NCBI GenBank assembly: GCA_033439685.1
Contig: JAUEDM010000005.1
Coordinates: 4,092,001 to 4,156,000, forward strand
DNA from: Apodospora peruviana
Taxonomy: Eukaryota; Ascomycota; Sordariomycetes; Sordariales; Lasiosphaeriaceae
Direction: 5' to 3'
DNA: 64,000 nt
The notes under the pieces were generated by a model that saw only the letters and a list, made by a program, of their open reading frames with translations, was not told the DNA's origin and did not search any database. Shown one piece after another: positions 13,601 to 23,923 of the stretch. Position 1 is the first letter of the stretch, and every line of letters begins with the position of its first letter. The position numbers and the translations under genes are program-made.

Positions 13601-16219
13601 GGAATTGCCAACCTTTCTGACGTTTTGTGCTTTTCTTGCCAGAGAAGCTTTCAGGTGACCGCCACGCGACGGACAGCCCACAGAAAAAAGATTGAAGTAG
13701 AAAATAACCCCACAGTTTTCTTCCCGTCGTTTCGGGGTTTGGACCGACTAATCATTGTCATTATGTCAGCACCAAAAAAAACCCCCCTACATCGTGCTAC
13801 AAAAAAGAGAGCAAGAAGCCTTTGAACTTACGCTATGGCCCTGATTTATTTGTAAACTCTCCTATCCACTCTTCTCGATCAATGACACCGAAGAACTCAC
13901 GTGGGACAGGCCGAGACATTCGGCGATGTTTGTCTTGCTTTCTCTTTCTTTTTCCCCTCTCAACGCACAATTCAAAAAGGTCCTTTACTAGAATCTGAAG
14001 GACACCACCCTGCGCTGCCGGAAGATTTTCACCTGGCTTCGTTTGACCCCTCTGACGATTCAAGAGGCAGATGGTGATACAACAAGAGGTACAACAGGAG
14101 GCCGAGTTCAGGAAGAGCCCGAGACTTTTAATGACTGCACACAATAGTCCCATTGTAATTGATAGTTTCTGGAAATGTCTGAGGTCGGAAATTGAGCTGA
14201 TACAATGGCGCTTCGTGCAACATAGAACCAGCCTCACCCGGCGATGAAAGTAAGGACTACCTAAACCGAAAGCCATGTGATCATCGCGCCGGGTTTTGTG
14301 CCCCGACAGACACGCGATTCACGGATAATAGACCTGCCATGCCCATCATAATAACCGGGTGAACGTCGGCCTTCCAATACCTAGGTAGCCACCGATCCAA
14401 CCCAATCCATGAATCATGATGGTATCCGTATACCGGTAATCAAGGACAGACCAGATGCGCCTCTGGCAGCATTTACCATGGCATTTTCCGCAAGTATCGC
14501 CGACCTACTTACCCACATACTCTCCTCCAGAAGCTCCCTAAACTCGCCATCGACCGTGCTGGTGACCAGACTCCGTTCGGTGTCCATGGTCAGATATCTC
14601 CCCGTTGTCGGAGTCAAAGGTGCTATGACGTCTCGCTTTCTTTTGCTTCTTGTTGTTTTCTGCTTTTATTAGACTGGGATCTAATCAGAATTCAAGCCAG
14701 CTCTTGCTATGGACTCGCTCTTACGATTCATTTCATTTCTTTGACTGACATGTGCGGCTGCAGTACCAGTCTGTGACGGGCGTCAAGGAGAGTCTTCGCT
14801 CGCTCTTTCTACCAGCAAGGAAGAGGGGAAGTTCGAGTAAGCCGCTGTCAGACAGTCTAATCCGGCTGCGATTGACTTCGAGTACTCCATGTGGACCACT
14901 ACAACGGCTAGCAGGCTCTTCTGCGACAGAAGTACAACTTTGATGACTAATGAGGGGTCCAGCGCCGGCGTCTAGCTGTTAAGCTGTGATGGAAGAAAGG
15001 GTAAGTAATCTAGGGAAAGGGGTTGGCATGCGGACTATCTCCAGATGGTTAAGGCTTCATTTGGATATAAGGAATACGGTGAATGGCTGCTATTTGATTG
15101 AGCCAGTGATTTTCCAAGGCGTGGTATTTTCATGCCGAGTGCTATAGTTCAAGTTATTCAAAGGGTAGTATAAGAGCTTGAAGAAACCGATGGACGAGGT
15201 GTTGAACGGAATTTAGTTTGCTCAGCTAAGCTATAGCATCTGGTAGGTTAAGGACTCGGAGTAAATCAAAAACCTGTTCTTATCTTGCTCGCAAACTTGA
15301 AGTTGGGAGCGCTTTTTATACTTATCCCTTTGGATGTTCCATATCCAATAAGACATTTACTAATAAGCTTTATCTCCATTTAATTACAGCGGACCCTCAG
15401 CTGCATGCTCTGGGTAGAGACACTGCCGTAATTTGAAACAAGCTGCTGTTGTTTCCTACTTACTTCCTATTCACATTTGTAGTCTGCCTACCTAGCTTCC
15501 TACTCCTTCGTTAGCAATAGCAATCCGAGGCGGCGAGGCCGCATCAAACCCACCAAAGGAACTGCGTTTGATTAACACAAATCAGGTTATTCCACCAACA
15601 GTAATGAATGATCCTCCTGGTGTGAAGTTTGCTTTCTGAAAACCTGTGAGCTTTCTTGTAAACTCGGACAACCGTCGGTCGTCCTGCGTGGCTGAGCACG
15701 TGGTAGGATCCGTGTGCCATCCTGCGCCGAGCAACGGACCAGGCGAAGTCAGATCCTTCCCCGAGGTGGAAGCGAGCAACTACTGATTTCACTCACGCAG
15801 TCATCAAAAACAGAGTGTTATGGTTTGGCGAAGAAGAGAGAATTGATTTTGACCACTCCGACCTGAGTCTAGGAGCGTCAGGGGTATAATACTAGTAAAC
15901 TATAACTAAACAAGTAGGACAAATTCCTGTATAGATGGGCTGTCGCCTTCAGCCAAAGCAAATCAATGTCATTTTCCGTGCCTCTTGTGGCCCGCAAGTA
16001 TCATATGACCTCATTAATGCTGCCGTGTTGTCGATGTCGATGTCGATGTCCGTAACCCCATCGATGATGAACCAGAATGCTTTTCCCGCTCGTTGAGTGC
16101 GTCCATGCACCAAATATATCCATCCATACATCAAGGCGTTGCCCAAAAAGAAAACCAAAAAATAAAGAAAACCAAAAAAGAAAACCAAAAAAGGCCATCA
16201 CTTAGCACTGGCAGCCATA
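10625..16219. other. Long gene-poor spacer upstream of som1
   Basis: About 5.6 kb with no gene I can support. The som1-proximal 1 to 1.5 kb is its promoter and leader. Open frames at 12724-13176 (-), 13241-13681 (-), 13833-14276 (-) and 14409-14943 (either strand) show no recognisable domain and no convincing exon structure. A perfect TACCTAGGTA palindrome lies at 14378-14387. The right end (about 16141-16195) is an A-rich simple repeat built on AAAGAAAACCAAAA. Long upstream regions are common for fungal developmental regulators, so part of this may be regulatory; that is inference. Confidence 0.5.
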
Positions 16220-17140
16220 CTAGTATGTAGGCGCATCGTGCAGCTTCATCCGAAGCTTGGGGCGAATCCCGATATTCGCTAGCTCGATCGCCAACTCGTC
16301 CATGTCGACGTCTTTAGATTTCCCATCGTACGAGGTGCCGAAGCGCATGTTCAAAATGTCTTTCGTCTTGTCGACCGGCCCGATGAAGCCGCAGAGATCA
16401 ACCTTGAGCACCCGATCGCCGTCTTGGCCGTACATGGCGTCGTCCCTAGTTCGTCGGAAGTCCTCTCCTTGGAGGGAGCGGGAGAAGCCGATGCGTCTTC
16501 TTGCGTTGTAGTCGTTCGCGATCGGGCACGAGCGGCGCGCGCCGGCGCAGTGGGTGCACTGGATCTCGACGCCGAAGTAGTTGGGCTTTGAACGACGTGG
16601 GAGCGGCTGTTTGACGCATGTTAGCAAGGTTTGAAGATAGTGATGACGATAATGAGAGGCACATACAGCTGACTGAGCCTGAGCAGGATATTGGCCCTGG
16701 GCGGGATATTGACTCTGAGCAGGATATTGACCCTGGGCGGGATATTGACTCTGAGCAGGATATTGACTCTGAGCAGGATATTGACTCTGAACAGGATATT
16801 GACTTTGGGCAGGATATTGACTCCGAGGTGCTGAGTGACCCCGAGAAAATCTGCTCCTGCTGGCTTTGGATCCCCCGTGACCCATGTTGTCTTCTTCCTC
16901 AGACTGTTGCTGTTCCTGACTGTGCCTCCTACTGCTACCACCCCAAGATCGACGCTTTTCTGATTTCAGTGATGTCGGTGTTGCTGCTTCGTTGAGAAGA
17001 TACGGTGATATCGAGTGCAGGCCCTGGAAAAGGAACAAACTACTTCCCAAGTTCGCAGCCATGGCGGATTTTATGTTTGTGCCCAAGGGGGCGTTTCGGT
17101 GGTGAGGGTGAAGCATCGTGGATTGCTGCGTGGCCAACAT
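16220..17140 (-). CDS. Unrecognised protein with tandem SQYPAQ hexapeptide repeats
   Basis: I do not recognise this gene. Proposed exons are 17140-16667 and 16606-16220 with a 60-bp intron (GTATGT donor, GCTAAC branch, ACAG acceptor), giving 286 residues. The intron has no stop and is a multiple of three, so retention would add 20 residues. The N-terminal third is Ser/Arg/Gln-rich with an acidic QSEEEDN patch. The middle is eight hexapeptides of type (S/G)QYP(A/V)Q encoded by an 18-bp tandem repeat. The C-terminal about 125 residues look folded, with a Cys pair (CTHCAG) and mixed charge, ending KLRMKLHDAPTY. There is no clear signal peptide or membrane span. A TATA box lies about 135 bp upstream. 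A second ATG at codon 27 is an alternative start. It could be a lineage-restricted gene. Confidence 0.6.
   Translation of the reverse strand: MLATQQSTMLHPHHRNAPLGTNIKSAMAANLGSSLFLFQGLHSISPYLLNEAATPTSLKSEKRRSWGGSSRRHSQEQQQSEEEDNMGHGGSKASRSRFSRGHSAPRSQYPAQSQYPVQSQYPAQSQYPAQSQYPAQGQYPAQSQYPAQGQYPAQAQSAVCASHYRHHYLQTLLTCVKQPLPRRSKPNYFGVEIQCTHCAGARRSCPIANDYNARRRIGFSRSLQGEDFRRTRDDAMYGQDGDRVLKVDLCGFIGPVDKTKDILNMRFGTSYDGKSKDVDMDELAIELANIGIRPKLRMKLHDAPTY
16670..16830 (-). repeat. 18-bp coding minisatellite (hexapeptide repeat)
   Basis: Eight or so head-to-tail 18-bp units on the minus strand encode (S/G)QYP(A/V)Q. Neighbouring units differ at only a few bases, several of them at first or third codon positions, so the array looks recently expanded and its length may vary between strains. 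Confidence 0.85.
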
Positions 17141-18664
17141 TGTTCACACCTGATGGTTGAGATGGATGTTGGATGAACTCTTTGATGGATGACAAAGAGT
17201 TGGTTGATCAAAAGTTTCGAGTTGTTGAGTTGGGTTAGTCACGATGTGGTGACGTGGGGAATAAAGCCTGGCTTTATATAATCCCTTTGTGTGTGTGAGT
17301 GTTGTTTGGTCTTCGGACCAAGGTGTCGGAGTTGGGCTGCAACCTTAAGGGGCGTGGTCACAAGATATGTACAGGTGGCCGGCCGGGCATCGGTCGGGCA
17401 AATGCATTTTATTTGTATGGACAGACACTTCTATGGGAATGAGAATGGACATTCGAATTGTGAAAGGAATTATGGATGGGTGGCGGAGCCGCAGACGTAA
17501 GAGAAGTTGGGTCGGGTGGTTTACGCCCGGAGGCGAAGCGGTCGTCCTGCGATTGCGTTGCAATGGGCAAGTCGCAGTAGTGGTGCGTGCGTAACACCAT
17601 TTGCCTTCGATGGAAGGCCGGGGTTATGCGCTGAGAACATCGCAGCGGTAGGCGCAGTTCGGGTCGCCGCAGCGAAGTGGCTCACGCAAGTCTTCACAGG
17701 CGCTGGCACACCTCAGTCAACTCACCCGCGCGCACCCGACACCAGGACTCCAGGCAAACGAAACGTGAAAAGGAGACCGTTGCGCTCCCTGTCTCGTCGC
17801 AGGCTGCACGACATGCAATCCAGCCGTTGGACATTTGGTGTTCTGCCCCTCGGTGAGTCGCACATGCATCCTGTGTGAGGCGATACATCTCTTCGTGCAC
17901 TCAATTCCATCCATTCCATTACAGCCTCTTCCTAGGGATCGAGAAAACGCAAAAATAAACCACAAATGGCCGCCTTGAAACGAATTAAGACCTCATCCGC
18001 AATTAATTAGTGGTCCTGCATCTTTTTTTGTTTTGGAAAAAGCTTATTCTAATGAGAGCGGCCCGGTCGACAGGCCACACTTTCACGGCTCTGGAACAGT
18101 CACTGCTTCGCGTTCCTGCACCGCCGCGTTCTGCAGGGGCAACGCTCAGTCACGGCCAAAACCACAACCGAAATTCCAGACCGTGCACATTAAAAGGGGA
18201 TAATTATCTCTATGGAATCGGTATACGTATTACTGTGCAGCACGGGTCGCATCGTGATAACCACTGCTTCGGTGGACGTCTGCAGGGCGAAAAGTGACAC
18301 CGGCTTCAGCCCGGATAATTCGCCGTAGCCATCCTCACTGTCGTCTCTGTCTGTGCTTCCCGTATCGTTAGAATAATGCTTCTCAGCACCGGCAGTCCAA
18401 CGGGGCTTATAACGTTGGAAAATAAGCTGCCATCAGCCACGGCCGATAATGGACCCGGTGACCCCAACGCCCAGCAGTCTAGCGATGGGCTATTTCTTGC
18501 AAAAGTGCCATAGTGATACATGAGGCTTATGGTATGTATGTACGTCGCGGTACTGCGTAGGTGTGGCACGGGCATGACAAGACGACCATGGTCAGTCCGT
18601 AAACAGTGCTCAACAGTCGTCTGACCAGAAGACAGCCGCTTTTCTTCCTGGCGAGAGTGAACGC
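17141..18664. other. Spacer between the hexapeptide-repeat gene and bet3
   Basis: Apart from the TATA box and presumed leader of the leftward gene, I see no supported gene. Open frames here are short, overlap on both strands and lack domain signal. The part nearest bet3 should contain its 3' UTR. Confidence 0.5.
17273..17282 (-). promoter_or_regulatory. TATA box of the hexapeptide-repeat gene
   Basis: The minus strand reads ATTATATAAA here, about 135 bp upstream of the proposed ATG at 17140. It is the clearest TATA element in the spacer and supports transcription toward lower coordinates. Confidence 0.5.
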
Positions 18665-18760
18665 TCACTGCTGGACCTTGACTCCTCTTCACTGCTCGGC
18701 CATGACTTAAATTCACTGCTCGAACTTGACTTCTCTTCACTGCTCGACCCTGACTTCTAG
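18665..18760. repeat. 24-bp tandem repeat, four copies, overlapping the bet3 stop codon
   Basis: Four consecutive 24-bp units start at 18665, 18689, 18713 and 18737, each opening TCACTGCT and carrying a related GACTT-type 3' half. The last unit contains the bet3 TAG (18759-18757), so the array forms the end of the coding region and the start of the 3' UTR. Confidence 0.85.
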
Positions 18761-19542
18761 TCGTCTTCCGGCGGCAACTCATCGTCGATAAACCGAATAA
18801 GACTGATGCGCATCTCGGTCGTGTCGTTTCCCCTCAGCACATCGCTGATAAAGTGCGCCTCGACCTGCATCTGCACCATCTCGAGCGCGCCCCGGAGCAC
18901 ACCACACAAAATATTCGAGTACCACAGCTCGTCCTGCGCCCGTCCGTCGTCGGGCAACTCCACAAAGTCCGCGAGCGGGTTCTCGTCAAAGACGAGCGAG
19001 AACTGCTTGCTGTCGCTGGTCCAGTTTGTGATGGTCGGGGTTGTGTTGAGAAATATCTTGAAGCCGACCTATGAAATTTCGAGCACGGTTAGGGTAGTGT
19101 CAAATCGGGCGTAATCCAGCCGCAGGAAAGAAGCAACATGCCTTTGCAATCATCTCAGCCGTCTCTCGAAAATTTGAACACCGCCTCATCGTGTTGCTCT
19201 TTGCCAAGAAGTCCTCAATCAGCCGCAGGCCAATGTTGTAGCCCATCTTGTCCAGTTGCTTGTTGACCTCGACGTAGTCGCTATCGTAGTCCTTGCATAG
19301 TTGCGCGACGATGGTGCCGTATGTTAGCACGACGAGCTCGGCGTTGACTTTGTCTATCCTCGTTCTGCCTCGGTGATTAGCAACGGAGGAAGCAATCTTC
19401 TTCGAGCGGTATAAGCATATTCTCACTTCCAGATCCTGTGGGCACGAGGACACATGGGTTAGCATTGATTCCATGGCTGTTCCTGGGAGAAAAGGCGGCC
19501 GTCTTACTCTTCCCCCAGCCGGGATGCCTTATTCGCTGCCAT
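18757..19542 (-). CDS. bet3: TRAPP complex subunit Bet3 (TRAPPC3)
   Basis: Core subunit of the TRAPP tethering complex and Rab GEF that acts in ER-to-Golgi traffic. Proposed exons on the minus strand: 19542-19508, 19435-19427 (9 nt), 19364-19142 and 19068-18757, giving 192 residues, close to the usual size. The start gives MAANKASRLGEE, and the microexon supplies the E-I-W-K junction leading into TRIDKVNAELV. Family blocks are plain: LTYGTIVAQLCKDYDSDY, MGYNIGLRLIEDFL, the RRCSNFRETAEMIAK block with the Cys that is acylated in orthologues, DFVELPDD, and NILCGVLRGALEMVQMQVEA. Intron 3 (19141-19069) begins GC rather than GT; only this border keeps the frame into VGFKIFLNTTP. It is head to head with the U5-40K gene, with about 500 bp between starts. 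Confidence 0.95.
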
Positions 19543-20042
19543 TGTGAAGGATAGAAGTGCGACCAGAAGCTCACGGCGAGCTTCTGCAGAACCAAGTCTC
19601 TTCTTATACAACTATGCACTCTTGTGTGGAGAGAATGTTACAAATGGCTGATCTGAAGCTGGTCGTGATGATGGCTCGTTGGATGTTGATTGTTGAATGG
19701 CGGTGGGGTTGAATTGTTGCCCGCCAAATGGAACTGAACGTCAACTGTCGGCTGGCGCATCACGTCGGGAAGCTGCAAGGGTTCACCGTGCGGGATGACG
19801 ACCTAGCCGGCCCCACCTCCACAATTTCAGGGCCCAGAAGCTGCTAACGGAGAGCGGGGAATCTAAAATCCAGCATTCAATGCTCTCCCGAATTTTTGGC
19901 GGCGCGCATCATCAACAAGCGGTCCGGTTGAGCTTCGAGACCACGAATCAACACTATCAACTCCGTCACCTTCACATTCGGCTTGCAGACTGTCCCAATT
20001 ACTACCTTCAACCCACCCATAAACCCCTCCGAAGCAGCAGTC
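19543..20042. promoter_or_regulatory. Divergent promoter region of bet3 and the U5-40K gene
   Basis: The two start codons face away from each other across 500 bp, so both promoters and leaders must lie in this interval. I see no clear TATA box. Open frames crossing it are extensions of exon 1 of the rightward gene or its antisense. Confidence 0.55.
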
Positions 20043-21279
20043 ATGTCGGGCGAAAAGAGGCCAGCAGACCCCAGCAGTGGGCAATTGGTCGTCAAGAGGC
20101 AGAATGTCGGTTCCAGTCGTGCCTTGACTCGGTCTGGCGCGTCTGGCAGCAGCAGCGCTCTCATACAGGCGGTAACATGTCTCTGATTTCGCAAGCTGTG
20201 GGAGACATGACTGACATGAAACCAGGCTCCTCGAACAAGCGGCCTCCAGGCTCCGGTGATGGAGCTTTCGGGACACTCTGGAGAGATTTTTTCGGCCAAA
20301 TTCGACCCATCTGGGAACTTGATAGCGTCTGGCTCAATGGACAGGAGTATCAGTATGCATTGCAAACACATTCGGCTGATAGAAGGCAAAAGGCTGACCT
20401 TGTTATCTAGTGCTCTGGCGAACATACGGCGACTGCGAAAACTACGGCGTGCTGAATGGCCACAAAGGCGCCATCCTAGACCTACAATGGTCGCGCGACT
20501 CCGACATCCTCTTCTCCGCTTCAGCAGACACCCACCTCGCCAGCTGGGATCTCACATCAGGAACGAGGATACGACGGTACATTGGGCACGAAGAGGTCGT
20601 CAACTCGATGGACATCTCCCGGCGCGGAGAGGAGACGCTCATCAGCGGCAGCGACGACGGCACAATCGGCATCTGGGATCCGAGGACGAAGCACGCGGCC
20701 GACTACATCGAGACCGAGTTCCCAATCACCGCGGTGGCCATATCGGAGGCCGGCAACGAGATCTACTCGGGCGGCATCGACAACGACATCAAGGTTTGGG
20801 ACATACGGAAGAAGGCCGTTGTCTATTCCATGATGGGCCACCACGACACCGTTACGACTCTCAGGGTTTCCCCCGACTCGCAACAGCTGCTGTCCTACTC
20901 CTTGGATGCGACGGCAAGGACGTGGGATATCAGGCCATTTGCCCCCGCCGAGCGGCACATTCGCACGTTCGACGGAGCGCCGCAGGGGTTGGAGCAGAAC
21001 TTGATCCGCGGCAGCTGGGATACGGACGGCAAGAAGATTGCGGTCGGCGCTGGAGACGGGACCGTGGTGATTTGGGGAAGTGATACCGGCAAGCTGCTTT
21101 ACAAACTCCCGGGCCACAAGGGGACGGTCAACTGTGCCGAGTTCTCCCCGGGTGCGGACCCTGTTAGTAAGTGGTTGCCCCGGTACTCCTGTGCGATGTG
21201 GTCTTTAATGTTCTAACATGATGCATTAGTCCTATCTGCCTCGTCGGATCGTACTATGCTTTTGGGCGAACTGAAATGA
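20043..21279 (+). CDS. cwf17: U5 snRNP 40-kDa WD40 protein (SNRNP40/Cwf17-Spf38)
   Basis: WD40 propeller of the U5 snRNP, near Prp8 in the spliceosome. Proposed exons: 20043-20171, 20226-20352, 20411-21166 and 21230-21279, giving 353 residues with introns of 54, 58 and 63 bp. The N terminus (KRPADPSSGQLVVKRQN) matches orthologues. The body has seven WD-type repeats, with visible blades at ELSGHSGEIFSAKFD, GVLNGHKGAILDLQW, RYIGHEEVVNSMDIS, the ETEFPITAVAISE blade, SMMGHHDTVTTL, the HIRTFDGAP blade and LPGHKGTVNC. The signatures ISGSDDGTIGIWD, YSGGIDNDIKVWD and TARTWDIRPFAPAER are family-specific. The C terminus SASSDRTMLLGELK is the expected end and comes from the last 50-nt exon. Two different single-nucleotide joins rebuild Met and Ile codons at introns 2 and 3, which supports those borders. 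Confidence 0.95.
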
Positions 21280-22148
21280 TTAATGAGGAGAATTGGAACT
21301 CCGAGAGACGAAGAGCTCGTGGCTTTTTGAAATATGAGCGCTTACCCCGACCAGTGACTTCATCTGGTCCTCAGGCACTCGGAGATAACGGTCGGGGCTG
21401 TGTCGGAGTGTTTACCATGTTTTGCCAAATCCCCAGATCGGTCGGCCCTATGGATCGGGGTGGCCGACTCTTGCGGCCGCCAGCCGACCGGAAGGAACTG
21501 CTGCGGACCGAGCTGTTGGGAGGTCTTTGTGCGGGACGGCGGCCGTTATGTCATTTGGAACAGGGATGGAATATTTACCGATCCTTCATCTCGGTGTTAA
21601 ATGGATCAAGACGAGATGGGATGATTTTATGACGCTGGCGCCGGCGCTCAATGGGGATATATATCCCGGGATTACGGATACTCCGGGCGCATTACCCCGT
21701 GCAGTAAGCGAGAGGCACTGTCGATGGAGAATCACGAGACTCTTGGATCGCACGTCGGGACACCGAGGCCGATATTTAGATACCCTGCTGGTGCCCTTTG
21801 GAATTGGAAGCATTTTCATGAGGCACATGCTAATTACCAAAAGCCACAAATGACATGTGGAATCCGGAATACTCGTGGTTAGTGTTCTATTATGTACTGA
21901 GTCGGTTCTATTTCTGACATTCGGCACAGCTAGCCCCTTGGGTCGGGTTAATTTAAGGTAGCTGTCTTTTCCAAACGGAAGTCCAGGGCGATGCGCTTCT
22001 CTGTTTTTGATACGTACGTATTTCAACAATACAGGACCACTCAGTCAGTAAAGAAAGCTCCGTCGGGAATTTGGACTGGTTTCGTTTGGCGCAACACATC
22101 GCAGTTTATCAGCTCTCTTGTGTCGTGCGAAAGAGCTGAGAGGAGAGA

Positions 22149-22181
22149 GACCGTGACCGTGACCGTGCCCGTGACCGTGAC
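22149..22181. repeat. GACCGT hexamer tandem repeat
   Basis: Five imperfect head-to-tail copies of GACCGT, with one changed to GCCCGT, in noncoding DNA. Confidence 0.7.
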
Positions 22182-23198
22182 ACGAGCGGGAGGTGATCAT
22201 CGCACAGCATTAACTGTTTATTTATTGTTTTCGTGACATTTTCTTACCTACCGCGCCAACGTGTCCTGGTGCCAACCACAAACATTGGATCTGATGAAGC
22301 CATCGCGTATCAATTTATCGGCTGCTGGCAACAGACACCGTAGGCCAAGAAAATGGTGCCGTTCGCTTATCTGGTGTCTTTCAGTCGTTCTCCTTTTTAA
22401 AGCACCTGAAACATCTGGGCTCAAATGCCATCTCCTGTCCTTTTCCATTCCCCGCCCCGCCTCCTTGCGCATCATGCGACAACATCCCTGTGCTTGGGCC
22501 AATCAAGCGGCCGGAACAGGGGGCCCCATTTTCCTTGGGCGAATTGACGGCAAAGAAGCACGTCCAGGGGCTGAGACTTTGGTACACACTCACTACCAAA
22601 AGACAGCAGAAGCTGCGGGCTGGTTGGTCGCCCGGTTTCTTTGGTCATGATTTTTGAATGCAGGATGCAGGGTACGCTTTTCCTTGATTTGTTGACGCGT
22701 TTTTTTAGGAGGAGCAATTGTTGAATGCCAATTGTTTCTTGAACTTGGCAAACCAAGGCAGTCAGCCCCCTTGTCTAGGTACGGCAGCTTCCCGGGGGCT
22801 GTCTGGGCTGAGACAGGCTTGTGGTGGGAGAGTTCGTGCACGTCCCCTGGGTCCCGTCGTCTTGTCTGGTAGGGTTGCATGTAGGGGCTTCCCGTCGTTA
22901 CTCGTCAAAGGGAGACCGGGAAGGAGGGAAAGACCCGAGAGTCTCTTCACATTTAGTTCACACATCAGGCCGGCCTGTCGATGACCATTTGTTTGGCCCA
23001 GAGCTCGAGCCTTTTGCTAAGGTGGTTGCTCCCCTGCGTCCGTTCTCTGACTGGCTGCGTGTGTCATCCTTGACACAACCTCGTCCATCCCGTCCTGTTC
23101 TTCTGGCCGCCCGAGAGACAGGAGGGAGAGATCCAGATCTGTCTCCGACATCCACTCGTTCGTTGCTTCCTTCTTTTACCAACAACACAAACGCGGTG

Positions 23199-23228
23199 TG
23201 TTGTGTGTTGTGTGTGTGTGTGTGTGTG
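23199..23228. repeat. Alternating TG/GT microsatellite
   Basis: A short tract dominated by TG dinucleotides, with a few interruptions at its left side, inside the pyrimidine-rich upstream region of the 23.9 kb gene. Confidence 0.7.
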
Positions 23229-23923
23229 CTGTCTGCCCTCTTTCATGGACGATACCATCAACAAACACTAGGACCCTCGCTCGCGTCGATTCTGACTTTT
23301 TCTCGGCTGGACCACCACCATTGATACTCGCCCTTTCCCCCGGGTTGTTCTCATTTTGTTTCTTTTCTCTTGTCTTTAACCTGTTTTCTGTTCTGATCTG
23401 TCCTGTACTGGGTATTCGGTCGAACACACGGCGCCGCACTCGAGCGATCGATCGATTTCTTGACCGAGCCTACCTACGCACGGGGTATTTGGGAATTGGA
23501 CTTCTTCAGCTTCTTCGTCTTCTTCAAGACATTTGAAGTTTCCGCCATTTCCAATCTGGGGGGCGGCGGCAAATCGATCCTATACCGAGACTGGTTCTGG
23601 GAAAGTCTGGAATTTACTTTTGGACGACGACGGCGTTTGTTTGGATTTACGACTCCGATTTTGCATAAAGCGTCAACGATACCCCCACTGCCTTCTTAAT
23701 TCGATACTTTTTCATCTGTTCTTAACTTGTCGTTCCCGAGGACCCACGACGGCAGCGAGACTAAGCCCTCAGTTGACGACTGGTTATCGATTCACTCAGC
23801 CTTCAACTTGTGCCATCTTGGAAACTGGCTGGACAAAAGGGCTTTCGCACGGCAAATCGCCAAGGCGAGGAGAGACAGCGGGCAGCAGATTATTCGCAAA
23901 GCACTGCGAGCTAACCACTCACG

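Larger units (their letters stand above)
21280..23923. other. Spacer and long leader upstream of the PY-motif membrane protein
   Basis: About 2.6 kb without a supported gene. It contains a GACCGT hexamer tandem run at about 22149-22181 and an alternating TG/GT tract at about 23199-23228. From about 23000 on it is pyrimidine-rich, as is common upstream of fungal start sites. Open frames in this interval run on both strands with no domain signal. Confidence 0.5.

Noticed and set aside
12724..13681. Two minus-strand frames of about 150 codons
   Set aside because: No domain, no introns with clear signals and no start context; treated as chance.
14409..14943. Open frames on both strands that could be exons of a small gene
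   Set aside because: No combination of splice sites gave a recognisable protein; the signal is too weak to call.
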